Shown: positions 40,565 through 49,927 of the stretch, piece after piece
Layout: each line of letters begins with the position of its first letter
How positions within the stretch are numbered: position 1 is the stretch's first letter
Assembly: GCF_012516435.1 (NCBI RefSeq)
Contig: NZ_CP051216.1
Span: 3,647,501 to 3,711,500, forward strand
Reading direction: 5' to 3'
Source of the DNA: Pseudodesulfovibrio sp. zrk46
GTDB taxonomy: Bacteria > Desulfobacterota > Desulfovibrionia > Desulfovibrionales > Desulfovibrionaceae
Length of the DNA: 64,000 nucleotides
Position numbers and translations under genes: made by a program
Notes under the pieces: generated by a model
Databases searched by the model: none
The model's input: the letters and a program-made list of their open reading frames with translations, nothing else
Told to the model about the DNA's origin: nothing

Positions 40565-41911
40565 CTATGCACCCGGACCATTCGCTGGCGCGTTGGTCGG
40601 GAACATCCCCTGCAAATCCTTCAATAATCTGCTAGAAACGGGATAATACATCCCGCCACCGTTCTTCATCCAGCACTGCCCCTGAGGCAGTTTAGGATCG
40701 GCGTAAAAAGTTAGTTCCGTCAACTTATCACCATCTTTATCCATCAGCTTACAATACATAAGCTTCAAAGCTGTGGCAGGCAAGTTGTTGAGCGGTAATG
40801 CCTCGAACTGTAATTCAGTAAATCGCCACAGAAACATGTCAATGCCCTGCAGGTCTTTTTTGCCATCTAAAAGGCGCCATCCTGTCTCACCACGCTCCAC
40901 CACATAACTGGCATCACCGTGCATGACGAGAAAACGGCCTACGTCTCCCAAATCCAATTTGACTACGGAACGTCCCTGTACATCAAAGGCACTCTTAACC
41001 AACTGGCTCACACTCTGAGCATCCAAAGTAAAAGGAACCGTAAGCCAAGAAGATTTGCCCAGGTACTGATCAGGTGAATCCTTAATGGTAAAAAAGTTTA
41101 CCAATCCCGGTTCGGTTTCCTTGCCAGCCCACACCTTGACTGTCAGCACAGGCAAGCGTTTTTCAGTGACAACAGGCTCCAAAACCAGATTGCCCGCTTT
41201 CAACAAAGCCAAAGAGTGTATGTACAACTTCAGAGCAGAATCAGATGCAGGCTTATCCTTCAGGTAGCCAGGCAATGAGAAGAAGAATCCTTCCTTTCGT
41301 TTCTCGACAAGCCAACTGGAACCAAAGGGTTGAAGCAGTTGAACCTTGGCAACATCTTCCTGATCGAAATTAAACACCTTTCGATCCAAGAAATTTGTAG
41401 CAGGAAGCGCTAAAGAATCCAGAGCCTTTTGAGCGAATTCATAAACAAGCCCTTTGCTACGGGAATTCCAACCATATATGGTACCCGCACCGTCAGACGT
41501 CAGCTTGACAGTCAACGGCTCAACGTTCTCCGCACCAAATGTAACTATAATCTTAAGATCAGGGTTATCTAGGCCATACTGTTCTGGACCGCCGCGATCA
41601 AAACCTCCAGTCGAACGATGGGGTTCCAATGCGGCAAGCTTCCCAAGATAATCCATCACTTTGGCAGACAAAGCGCGCGCAGTAACATTCCATGAAGCAC
41701 CAGGAACCTGAGCCTCCCAATCTCCCTTTTCACCGGAAAGCATGAAAGAGCCCATCTTGCCCTGAACATGAATGGAGCGCACGTTGTCAAAAGAATTAGA
41801 CAACCAACGAGAATGGTCAAATTCTTCTTTATTTAATGTAGTGTACCAATAACCTACACCAGCGATAACGCCGAGAAGGACAATGGTCAAAACAAAGCTC
41901 AATCGTTTCAA
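40565..41911 (-). CDS. DUF4340-domain protein, membrane-anchored
   Basis: A single N-terminal membrane helix (LSFVLTIVLLGVIAGVGYWY) is followed by a long extracytoplasmic domain of DUF4340 type, with repeated beta segments such as FMLSGEKGDWEAQVPGASW. No catalytic motif is visible. DUF4340 proteins are often found with ABC-transporter/gliding-type gldG genes; none is here, and rpoZ follows. I start at the TTG at 41911 because GGAGGG lies 5 nt upstream; an ATG nine codons earlier has no such site. The role is unknown. 448 residues. Confidence 0.75.
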   Translation of the reverse strand: MKRLSFVLTIVLLGVIAGVGYWYTTLNKEEFDHSRWLSNSFDNVRSIHVQGKMGSFMLSGEKGDWEAQVPGASWNVTARALSAKVMDYLGKLAALEPHRSTGGFDRGGPEQYGLDNPDLKIIVTFGAENVEPLTVKLTSDGAGTIYGWNSRSKGLVYEFAQKALDSLALPATNFLDRKVFNFDQEDVAKVQLLQPFGSSWLVEKRKEGFFFSLPGYLKDKPASDSALKLYIHSLALLKAGNLVLEPVVTEKRLPVLTVKVWAGKETEPGLVNFFTIKDSPDQYLGKSSWLTVPFTLDAQSVSQLVKSAFDVQGRSVVKLDLGDVGRFLVMHGDASYVVERGETGWRLLDGKKDLQGIDMFLWRFTELQFEALPLNNLPATALKLMYCKLMDKDGDKLTELTFYADPKLPQGQCWMKNGGGMYYPVSSRLLKDLQGMFPTNAPANGPGA

Positions 41912-42080
41912 AAGCGTCCCTCCAAACGGGATGCACAAACCTTATGGAAAAAAAAGACCGGCAAAATACCGGCGACGAAGCTGTTAAAATTGCCCCATCC
42001 GCACTTGCAAGTCAAGAAGGAATCAACTATCAGCCTCGACTGACCACTACATAACAAAAAAATGGGCGGGAGAAAAACAT

Positions 42081-42830
42081 ATGGCATCTTGGGGCAAACT
42101 TACCTTTGCACAAAAACAGTGCGTTTCAGCCACTGGCAAGCTTATGCAAAAGACCGACATGGTCTCTAGCGGGGCTCGTATCGGCATCGCTGCATCTGGA
42201 GGAGTAGACAGCTTCCTGATGCTCAAAGTACTGACCATCCGGAAGGCAATCATGCCCTTCCCTGTTGAGCTGATGGCACTTCACATCAATCCGGGATTCG
42301 AACCTGAATCTCATGCACCACTGATCGACTTCTGTGCAGAGCACGGCGTTCCGTTACATATTGAATTAACCGATTTCGGTCCTCGCGCCCACACCGATGA
42401 AAACAGAAGCAAGTCCCCTTGCTTCTACTGCGCCATGAAACGCCGCAAAAAGCTCTTTGAGCTCTGCCGCGATTACAACCTCACCCACCTCGCCTTCGGA
42501 CATAACGCAGACGACAATGTAGTTACATTCTTCATGAACGTCCTCCAAAACGGACGAGCTGAAGGTCTTTATGTCAATGAACCCTTCTTTGGCGGCAACC
42601 TGCAGGTAATTCGCCCCACAATGCTGCTCGACAAGAAAACCGTCATTAAAGCAGCCAAACAATGGGAACTGCCCGTTTGGGAAAACGTCTGCCCCTCCAA
42701 TGGAGTTACTAAACGAGACGAAGTGCATGAATGGCTGCGCCAAACTTGGAAGAGCGATAAACGGATAAAGAACAATATCTTCAATGCCATAACGCGCCAA
42801 CAGGTTGACTTGACAAGTAAAAAAGTCTAG
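42081..42830 (+). CDS. ttcA: TtcA-like tRNA 2-thiolation enzyme
   Basis: PP-loop ATPase of the TtcA/TtuA family that thiolates tRNA through an iron-sulfur cluster. The PP-loop is AASGGVDSF, the paired cysteines are in PCFYC, and the family segment GHNADDNVVTFFMN follows. Another Cys lies in NVCPSNG. The 249-residue length fits TtcA. The thiolated base (2-thiocytidine-32 in TtcA, 2-thiouridine-54 in TtuA) cannot be decided from sequence, so the symbol is tentative. The M23 peptidase gene follows 60 bp downstream. Confidence 0.8.
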   Translation: MASWGKLTFAQKQCVSATGKLMQKTDMVSSGARIGIAASGGVDSFLMLKVLTIRKAIMPFPVELMALHINPGFEPESHAPLIDFCAEHGVPLHIELTDFGPRAHTDENRSKSPCFYCAMKRRKKLFELCRDYNLTHLAFGHNADDNVVTFFMNVLQNGRAEGLYVNEPFFGGNLQVIRPTMLLDKKTVIKAAKQWELPVWENVCPSNGVTKRDEVHEWLRQTWKSDKRIKNNIFNAITRQQVDLTSKKV

Positions 42831-42890
42831 ACTAATTTCAATTGCAGTCTTTTACGGACTCTAGAAAACTTATAAACCACTGGAAAGGCA

Positions 42891-43796
42891 ATGCTTTTCA
42901 GAAAATATCATATTGTTGTCTTTAAAGACAAACAAGGATCCTGCAAAAAGTTCCAGGTGAGAGGATGGTTTATTGCCACCCTCTTTCTTTTGATGGTCGG
43001 GCTGACCACTGGCAATGTCATTCTTTGGAAGAAATACGCCAACCACTCCCGTGTTGAGAAAGGCCTCAACTTAGCAGAAAAAACGGTTCAGGAACAAAAA
43101 ACACAACTCCTCAGCCTCTCCCAAAAAATTTCATCACTACAGAAAAATCTAGGTCGCATTCGTGATTTTGACTCCAAACTTCGAGTCATGATCAACCTTG
43201 ACCAAGATGGCAGCCAAGCAACGGCCCCTAAGGGTGGCCCGGCTAATGAGAATTTCTCTAAGGGCTATCTGCCGCTTTACCGCCAAGAGCTTCTGGCTCG
43301 CAAGATGCATGAATTCCTCCGTCAGTTGAACGTGGAAGCGCGACTCGAAGAAGTCCGCCAGCAGGAAATTATGCACACGTTGCGAAACAACCAGAATATC
43401 CTTGAAGCAACACCGTCTATCTGGCCCACTTCCGGCTGGGTAACATCCGGTTTTGCTTGGCGCACCTCGCCATTCACCGGCAAGCGCGAATTCCATAAGG
43501 GGATTGATATTTCAGCTCCACGCGGTACACCGGTTTATGCTCCTGCTCGCGGTTCTATCACCTTTACTGGGCGTGACGGAGCGTACGGCCTGTCCATTCG
43601 TCTGAAGCACAACGCCAGTCTTTCAACACGCTTTGCACACCTTCACCGCATTGCCGTGAAGAACGGCAAAAAGGTTACTCGCGGAGAACTCATCGGATAT
43701 GTTGGCAATACAGGCCGAAGCACTGGCCCGCACCTCCATTATGAGGTCCGCCTGAACGGTGTTCCGGTCAACCCGAAACGATACATCCTGAACTAA
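42891..43796 (+). CDS. M23-family murein endopeptidase, membrane-anchored
   Basis: LytM-type zinc endopeptidase that cuts peptidoglycan cross-links. The N-terminal membrane helix (about residues 27-47) is followed by a coiled coil (about 55-90). The catalytic domain (about 180-300) has the zinc ligands His and Asp in HKGIDIS and the HLHYEV pair. All expected residues are present, so it should be active rather than an EnvC-type regulator. It precedes the flagellar block but is separated from it by a terminator-like hairpin. 301 residues. Confidence 0.87.
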   Translation: MLFRKYHIVVFKDKQGSCKKFQVRGWFIATLFLLMVGLTTGNVILWKKYANHSRVEKGLNLAEKTVQEQKTQLLSLSQKISSLQKNLGRIRDFDSKLRVMINLDQDGSQATAPKGGPANENFSKGYLPLYRQELLARKMHEFLRQLNVEARLEEVRQQEIMHTLRNNQNILEATPSIWPTSGWVTSGFAWRTSPFTGKREFHKGIDISAPRGTPVYAPARGSITFTGRDGAYGLSIRLKHNASLSTRFAHLHRIAVKNGKKVTRGELIGYVGNTGRSTGPHLHYEVRLNGVPVNPKRYILN

Positions 43797-43822
43797 AAGC
43801 TCCGTTCAACATGATCGTCATT

Positions 43823-43866
43823 GGCCCTCTTGGAATACGGATTTCCAGGAGGGCTATTTCTTTATT
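43823..43866 (+). terminator. Terminator after the M23 peptidase
   Basis: A 12-bp stem (GCCCTCTTGGAA with TTCCAGGAGGGC, one G-T pair) closes a 7-nt loop and is followed by a T-rich tail. It separates the peptidase from the flagellar operon. Confidence 0.7.
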
Positions 43867-43948
43867 TAACGCCTTCACGCTAGTTGCGTTGACACTGGAA
43901 CAAAAGAAAACACCAGATAGCTGGTTCAGGTTTTGCACTGAGTAATCC

Positions 43949-44740
43949 ATGGATATTTTCGGATTCAATCCGGGCGACTTGCTCAGCTTCCTCCTGACGC
44001 TTTTCAGGATCAGTATCGTATTATTCCTGCTACCTTTTTTTGGCAGCAAGTCCATACCTAACCCAGTCAAAGCTGCTCTTGTCCTGATTTTGACAGCCGC
44101 CCTGTGGCCTCAACTGTCATTCCCCGGATCAGAGTTCCCTGGAACAGGAACAGGCCTGGCAATAATGGTGCTTGGAGAGATTATTCTCGGACTTATCCTT
44201 GGACTTCTTGTCAATTTTCTGTTTGGAGCGGTTCAGTTCGGTGGGCAGATTATTGGTTTCCAAATGGGCTTCTCAATGGTTAACGTTGTAGACCCTATCA
44301 CCGGTGTCAGCAACGCCGTTACTGCCCACTTCCTCTACATGTGCACCATGCTTACCTTCCTAGTGCTCAATGGCCACCTTCAGTTGCTCAATGCCGTTGG
44401 AATGAGTTTCCAGTATATTCCGCCCGGAGGCTTGCTCATTACTCCAAATCTGGCACACCATATATTCGAATTTTCTACGATTATGTTCGTCCTAGCCATT
44501 AAAATTGCAGCGCCTGTCATGGCGGCTCTTTTCCTTGTCGACCTTGCCCTTGCTCTCATCTCACGAGCAGCACCACAAATGCACGTTCTGACCCTCGGCT
44601 TTCCTATAAAAATTACGGTTGGTTTCTTTTTCCTTGGGTTCATGTTCACTATCATGTCCATCTATGTCACAGACTTCCTCAGAGACATTGGCGTTGTTTT
44701 CCAGGATCTCATGAAAATTGCTTCGCCACTCAATAAATAG
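43949..44740 (+). CDS. fliR: Flagellar export protein FliR
   Basis: Membrane component of the flagellar type III export gate, next to FliP, FliQ and FlhB. The 263-residue protein has about six helices and the family segments FGAVQFGGQIIGFQMGFSM and FLVDLALALISRAAPQ in order. The start is the ATG at 43949, 11 nt after a stop. flhB begins 11 bp past its stop, as in the classic fliR-flhB pair. It is the first gene of the flagellar operon, in a 150-bp spacer with no clear sigma-54 site. Confidence 0.92.
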   Translation: MDIFGFNPGDLLSFLLTLFRISIVLFLLPFFGSKSIPNPVKAALVLILTAALWPQLSFPGSEFPGTGTGLAIMVLGEIILGLILGLLVNFLFGAVQFGGQIIGFQMGFSMVNVVDPITGVSNAVTAHFLYMCTMLTFLVLNGHLQLLNAVGMSFQYIPPGGLLITPNLAHHIFEFSTIMFVLAIKIAAPVMAALFLVDLALALISRAAPQMHVLTLGFPIKITVGFFFLGFMFTIMSIYVTDFLRDIGVVFQDLMKIASPLNK

Positions 44741-44751
44741 CGAGACAGTCA

Positions 44752-45816
44752 ATGCCACAGAAAGATCCAAGTAAAACAGAAAAAGCCACCTCAAAACGAC
44801 GAAATAAGGTTCGTGGCGAAGGTAACGTCCCCAAGAGTGATGAGTTTACCAAAGCGATCACTCTTTTGATGGCACTCATCGCACTCCGATTCCTCATAGG
44901 TTTTTACCATGACCAATTTGCTGAGATCTATGAGTGGACTTTCCGTGAAGCGATTCACATGGAAATCGACAAAAACACGGCATACAGCCTTTTTGTTTGG
45001 GGAGTAAAAAAACTGGGCATTATCGTTCTGCCCCTCGTGCTTGTTCTGGCTAGCGTCGCCTACGTTACCCTCCGCCTTCAAGTTGGAAAACTGTGGTCAA
45101 ACAAAGCCATGAACCCAAATTTCGGCAAGCTCTTTAACATAACTGGGGCCTTGCAAAAACTATTTATCAGCCCTCAAGCCGCTATAAACCTTGGGAAAAG
45201 CATATTGACCGCTTTGGCTGTTGGCATTGCGCCTTACATAGTCATCAAACAGGAGATGCACAATCTCCTACCTCTCTTTTACGCAAATACCCATGGCATC
45301 ATCAGTTTTTTGCTGTCGGTAGGGTACAAGATGACCTTCTACGCCCTGATTCCCATGATGCTCATAGGAATCGCTCACCTTTGGTACACTCGTTGGAACT
45401 ATGAGGAAGAAATCAAGATGTCCAAAGAGGAGATTAAAGACGAGCAAAAGCAAGCCGAAGGTGATCCGGCTATCAAAATGAAACAAAAGCAAAAAATGAT
45501 GGAAATGATCACCAGCCGCATGTTTCAAGACATCCCTAAGGCGGATGTTGTTGTAACCAACCCCACCCACTTTGCCGTCGCTCTGCAATATGATGCTCTC
45601 ATCGCTCCCGCCCCCTTGGTTTTAGCCAAGGGCGTGAACCGTGTTGCCGAACGAATCAAAGAAGTTGCAAAGGAACACAATGTTCCCATCGAAGCCAACC
45701 CTCCCTTGGCACGAGCTTTGTATAAACAAGTTGAAATCGGGGAAACCATCCCGGAGGAATTGTTCCAAGCGGTGGCGGCACTCCTGGCAAAACTTGATAA
45801 GTTTAAGAAACGCTAG
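44752..45816 (+). CDS. flhB: Flagellar export switch protein FlhB
   Basis: Export-gate protein that switches substrate from rod/hook to filament after self-cleavage. The 354-residue protein has a charged N-terminus, four membrane helices (about 30-210) and a cytoplasmic domain. The autocleavage motif NPTH is intact in VVTNPTHFAVALQY. The conserved KMSKEEIKDE linker precedes it. The length and order are typical. It lies between fliR and flhA; the flhA start is 65 bp downstream. Confidence 0.95.
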   Translation: MPQKDPSKTEKATSKRRNKVRGEGNVPKSDEFTKAITLLMALIALRFLIGFYHDQFAEIYEWTFREAIHMEIDKNTAYSLFVWGVKKLGIIVLPLVLVLASVAYVTLRLQVGKLWSNKAMNPNFGKLFNITGALQKLFISPQAAINLGKSILTALAVGIAPYIVIKQEMHNLLPLFYANTHGIISFLLSVGYKMTFYALIPMMLIGIAHLWYTRWNYEEEIKMSKEEIKDEQKQAEGDPAIKMKQKQKMMEMITSRMFQDIPKADVVVTNPTHFAVALQYDALIAPAPLVLAKGVNRVAERIKEVAKEHNVPIEANPPLARALYKQVEIGETIPEELFQAVAALLAKLDKFKKR

Positions 45817-45881
45817 GACTTACACACCACAATGACTCCTCCAGGCAAACATACAAACTCCGCCTAAGAGGTGTCAAAAAC

Positions 45882-47990
45882 ATGTCTCAATCTCCAAGCA
45901 GCCAACTCGCTCCCAAGATTGATTATAAAAAGTTCGCCAAACAGGGCGACATACTCCTCGCAGGCGGCGTGGTGACCATCCTCTTCGTGATGCTCATCCC
46001 GCTCCCAACTTTCTTCATCGATTTCATGCTGACTGTCAGCATCTCTCTCGGTTTGGTCATTCTCGTGACGTCAATGTTCATGACTTCCCCCCTCGAGTTC
46101 TCCATTTTCCCAACCCTGCTTCTTGTCACCACATTGCTCCGATTGTCACTCAATGTGGCAACAACTCGTGCAATTCTGCTCTATGGCGATGAGGGCACCG
46201 ATGCTGCAGGTTCAGTCATTCAAAGTTTTGGTGAATTTGTTGTCGGTGGTAACTACGTCATCGGTATCGTCATCTTCTTGATCCTCTTCCTGCTGAACAA
46301 AAAGGTTATCGTAACCGGTACCACCCGCATCGCGGAAGTGGCCGCTCGATTCACCCTGGATGCAATGCCAGGTAAGCAAATGGCTGTCGAAGCTGACCTC
46401 AATGCAGGCTTGATCGACGAAAAACAAGCGACTGAACAACGTGATCATATGCGCCGAGAAGCTGACTTTTACGGCGCTATGGACGGTGCAGGCAAGTTCG
46501 TCTCGGGAGACGTTAACGCAGGTTTCATGATCACCTGTATCAACATCATTGGTGGATTCATGATCGGCGTCATCCAGAAGGACATGCCATGGATGGACGC
46601 TGCCCAGACATATACCCTGCTGACCATCGGTGACGGTCTTGTTGCAACGATCCCCTCTCTGATCATTTCCACCTCCGCTGGTATCATTGTTTCCCGTGCA
46701 GCAGCTGAAGCCAAGATGGGTGAAGAATTCATCGGCCAGCTTTCTTTCCACCACCGAGCACTCAAGCTGGTGTCTGGTATATTGCTGATTTTTGCCATCG
46801 TCCCCGGTATGCCCACCGTGCCGTTTATGATACTCTCAGCACTGATCTTCGGTATCGCCAAGCTGTCTGCGAGCCATTTTGTTCATGCTGAAGATGCTGA
46901 AGACGAGAACGCTGCGGGGGCAGCCAATGATGCTGCAACGTTGGATACACCAGAAGAAGTACAGGCCCTGTTGCCCCTCGACCAGTTGGAATTGGAAGTT
47001 GGCTACGGCCTGATCCCCTTGGTTGACGAAGAGCAAAGCGGCAATCTGCTCTCAAGAATCCGATCCATCCGCCGCCAGTTCGCACTGGACATGGGTGTCG
47101 TTGTCCCGTCGCTGCACCTGCGGGACAACCTCCAGCTCAAGCCAGGCGAATACCGCGTTGTCATCAAGGGCAACCCTGTCGCACAAGCCGAGTTACTTAT
47201 AGATCACTATCTGGCCATGGATCCAGGAGATGCCAAGCACCGCATTCAGGGCGTGGAGACTGTAGAGCCCGCATTCAATCTGCCCGCTGTCTGGATCCCG
47301 GAAGCACAGAAAGAAGAAGCCATGCTGGCTGGCTACACCGTTGTCGATCCGTCCACAGTTATCGCGACTCACCTCACCGAAGTATTCCGCCGCAACCTGC
47401 ACGAGTTCCTCGGCCGCCAGGAAACTCAGGAACTGCTCGACAACCTTGCGAAGCGCGCTCCCAAGGCAGTAGAAAGCTTGGTCCCGGCAGTCCTCAGTTT
47501 GGGTGGAGTTCAAAAGGTCCTGCAGTCTCTCGTCGAAGAAAACGTGTCTATCCGCGACCTGCTGACCATTGTGGAAACTTTGGCAGACTACGCAACTGCT
47601 ACTCAGGATCCCGCTCAGCTGACAGAGTTTGTTCGAGCCAAGATGGGCCGCACCATCATCAAGCCATACTCTGGCGAAGAAGGAGTTCTGCCTATCATTA
47701 CACTGAGTCAACAGATCAACGACATTCTGTCCAACGCCATGAGGCCCGCAGAGCAGGGAGGCTACCTTGCCCTCGAACCCGGCGTCGCCCAACAGATAAT
47801 CCAGGCCATCAACAAGGCCACTGAAGAAGCATTTGTGGCCGACGGCACCCCAGTCCTGCTGGTAAGTCCGAATATCAGAAGCCAGTTCGCACAGCTCCTC
47901 AACAGGTTCATCCCCACCCTGCCTGTACTTTCTCAGGCAGAGATTCCGTCTGACGTAAAAATTCAATCGGCAGCAACCGTCGAACTGTAG
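45882..47990 (+). CDS. flhA: Flagellar export protein FlhA
   Basis: Largest component of the flagellar export gate. The 702-residue protein has eight membrane helices in the first 330 residues, including the conserved MDGAGKFVSGD loop of the cytoplasmic FHIPEP region. A cytoplasmic domain (about 360-700) carries LPLDQLELEVGYGLIPLVD. Proton use and substrate-chaperone docking are properties of the family. Its stop is 9 bp before flhF. The order flhA-flhF-flhG-fliA is the typical polar-flagellum cluster. Confidence 0.96.
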   Translation: MSQSPSSQLAPKIDYKKFAKQGDILLAGGVVTILFVMLIPLPTFFIDFMLTVSISLGLVILVTSMFMTSPLEFSIFPTLLLVTTLLRLSLNVATTRAILLYGDEGTDAAGSVIQSFGEFVVGGNYVIGIVIFLILFLLNKKVIVTGTTRIAEVAARFTLDAMPGKQMAVEADLNAGLIDEKQATEQRDHMRREADFYGAMDGAGKFVSGDVNAGFMITCINIIGGFMIGVIQKDMPWMDAAQTYTLLTIGDGLVATIPSLIISTSAGIIVSRAAAEAKMGEEFIGQLSFHHRALKLVSGILLIFAIVPGMPTVPFMILSALIFGIAKLSASHFVHAEDAEDENAAGAANDAATLDTPEEVQALLPLDQLELEVGYGLIPLVDEEQSGNLLSRIRSIRRQFALDMGVVVPSLHLRDNLQLKPGEYRVVIKGNPVAQAELLIDHYLAMDPGDAKHRIQGVETVEPAFNLPAVWIPEAQKEEAMLAGYTVVDPSTVIATHLTEVFRRNLHEFLGRQETQELLDNLAKRAPKAVESLVPAVLSLGGVQKVLQSLVEENVSIRDLLTIVETLADYATATQDPAQLTEFVRAKMGRTIIKPYSGEEGVLPIITLSQQINDILSNAMRPAEQGGYLALEPGVAQQIIQAINKATEEAFVADGTPVLLVSPNIRSQFAQLLNRFIPTLPVLSQAEIPSDVKIQSAATVEL

Positions 47991-47999
47991 GATTAGATT

Positions 48000-49082
48000 A
48001 TGAGAATGAAGACGTTTCGGGCCGCCAACTCAACTGCGGCATTTGCTCAGGTCAAGGCTGATCTTGGTGAAGATGCGGTCATCCTTTCGAACAAGACGGT
48101 CACGGAAAACGGCGTTAAGTGCTGTGAAATAGTAGCCGCAGTTGAACCCGCTCCCCCCATCCGTAAGGCTGAGCCCAAGCGCATGACCCGCGACGATATG
48201 GTCGAAGACGCCATGAAAGCTTCCGTAGGCTGGCAACGTGAATGGAGCCAGATAAAAGGCCAGATCCTGCAGCTCATGAAGCCGCAAATGGATTTGGATA
48301 AGCTTTCCCCAAAGCAAAAGCTTGCGATGGAGTATCTTGAGCGTGAAGACGTCAATGAAAAGGTTTTGGCCAAACTCTTTTGTGAACTACGCGACAACGA
48401 GCGCCTTTCAATTGTTCCAGCTCTTGAATGCCTTGTAGACGCAAGTCCGATCAGTGCCAAAAATTCGACGGTGAAGTTTCATGCATTTACTGGCCCTGGT
48501 GGTGCTGGCAAGACCTCGAGCCTTGTACGTATCGCTCTGCGAGAAAAGAAGGCCAACCCCAATGCTAGAATCTGCCTTGCAACAGCAGACGGAGGCCGAG
48601 GCAAGGGACGCATTGTTCTCAAGCATTACGCAGAACTGACAGGGCTTGCCTTCCGTGAGATCATAACCCGAGACGACTTTCATCTCTTGAAGCAGGAAGC
48701 AGATCATTTCGATATGATTTTCGTGGACCTGCCCGGCCTGCCAGGTCAGACATCTTTGGAGGAATGGCTGCCTTTATATGGCCTAGCCGGTTGCAACGAC
48801 CTGGCAATCCACCTTGTTCTTAATCCCTATTATTCCGAGGCGCAGTTCGAAAGATTCCTCGACAAGTACAAAAGTGAACAACTTGCAAGCGTTATCTGGA
48901 CGAAACTCGATGAAGCCTGTACATTTGGTGCAATATTGAACATGGCGTTCGCATGCGGGCTGCCGGTTTCCGCACTTTCGTACGGTTCCGGACTCAAAAA
49001 CAGCATCGCACCGGCCTCCAGGGAAATGATCTGGCGGCTCTTGTTCATGCGCAAGTTGCCCAGCGGCGACATTCAACCTTAA
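48000..49082 (+). CDS. flhF: Flagellar GTPase FlhF, divergent GTPase motifs
   Basis: SRP-type GTPase that sets flagellar position and number at the pole. It has the N-terminal MKTFRAANSTAAFAQVKADLG motif and a C-terminal NG domain, in the right operon position. Its motifs deviate: G1 reads GPGGAGKTS, the DTYR-type G2 stretch is replaced by ATADGGRGKGR, and G3 reads DLPG rather than DTAG. Only G4 (TKLDE) is standard. At 360 residues it is full length. GTP binding or hydrolysis may be altered (inference). Confidence 0.85.
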   Translation: MRMKTFRAANSTAAFAQVKADLGEDAVILSNKTVTENGVKCCEIVAAVEPAPPIRKAEPKRMTRDDMVEDAMKASVGWQREWSQIKGQILQLMKPQMDLDKLSPKQKLAMEYLEREDVNEKVLAKLFCELRDNERLSIVPALECLVDASPISAKNSTVKFHAFTGPGGAGKTSSLVRIALREKKANPNARICLATADGGRGKGRIVLKHYAELTGLAFREIITRDDFHLLKQEADHFDMIFVDLPGLPGQTSLEEWLPLYGLAGCNDLAIHLVLNPYYSEAQFERFLDKYKSEQLASVIWTKLDEACTFGAILNMAFACGLPVSALSYGSGLKNSIAPASREMIWRLLFMRKLPSGDIQP

Positions 49083-49099
49083 GGAGATAACACAGCGCC

Positions 49100-49927
49100 A
49101 TGACTTCCAATTTCCCTATGGTTCTTTCCGTAACCTCCGGCAAGGGCGGCGTCGGAAAAACCAATATGTCCGTCAACCTCGCCTACTCTTTGAGCATGGC
49201 TGGCAAAAATGTGGTCCTGCTTGATGCCGACCTCGGGCTTGCCAATGTTGACGTCATTCTTGGAATGGCTCCGGAACACAACCTGTTCCATCTTTTCCAT
49301 GAGGACATGACTCTGGACAAAATACTGTATGATACACCCTATGGCTTCAAGATCCTGCCCGCCTCTTCAGGCGTCAGCGACATGGTGGATCTGGACAAAG
49401 GCCAGAAGCTCGACCTTTTGGATGCCATGGACACCATGGAAGACAAAGTAGACTATCTGATCGTTGATACTGGAGCCGGTATTAATGACAACGTGCTCTA
49501 CTTCAACCTTGCTGTTCAGGAGCGTCTGTTGGTGATAACTCCTGAACCAACCTCCCTGACCGATGCCTATGCACTGATTAAAGTGCTTAAGCTGCATCAT
49601 GGAGTGGAACGTTTCCGTGTCCTCGTCAACATGGTCAAGGACAAAAAGTCCGCCAAGGACGTTTACATCAAGCTACTCAATGCCTGCGACCACTTTCTGG
49701 ATGGCATTTCTTTGGATTTGGTCGGTTTTATTCCTTTTGACCCCAACGTGCGCAACTCGGTCATCGCCCAAACGCCGTTTTGCCACAAGTTCCCCAAGAC
49801 TCCGGCTAGCGTCGCGGTTCGGCAGACCGCACAGAAACTGGGCACATGGCAAGTAACCCCGAATACAGATGGCAATATTAAATTCTTCTGGAAGAAGCTC
49901 CTCTTCCAAGAACGATCCGTGGCGTGA
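49100..49927 (+). CDS. flhG: MinD-like ATPase FlhG (FleN/YlxH)
   Basis: Partner of FlhF that limits flagellar number. The 275-residue protein has the deviant Walker A SGKGGVGKTN, the DADLGLANVDVILG switch, and VDTGAGIND as Walker B. The N-terminus lacks the long FlhF-activating helix seen in some relatives but shows the hydrophobic MTSNFPMVLSVTS start. Its 3' end overlaps the fliA start by 59 bp, coupling the two. 17 bp after flhF. Confidence 0.93.
   Translation: MTSNFPMVLSVTSGKGGVGKTNMSVNLAYSLSMAGKNVVLLDADLGLANVDVILGMAPEHNLFHLFHEDMTLDKILYDTPYGFKILPASSGVSDMVDLDKGQKLDLLDAMDTMEDKVDYLIVDTGAGINDNVLYFNLAVQERLLVITPEPTSLTDAYALIKVLKLHHGVERFRVLVNMVKDKKSAKDVYIKLLNACDHFLDGISLDLVGFIPFDPNVRNSVIAQTPFCHKFPKTPASVAVRQTAQKLGTWQVTPNTDGNIKFFWKKLLFQERSVA

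Noticed and set aside
41942-41975. ACCGGC repeated near 41960 as a terminator of the DUF4340 gene
   Set aside because: The two copies are direct repeats, and only four bases can pair. The DUF4340 gene also starts here on the minus strand, so no end is expected.
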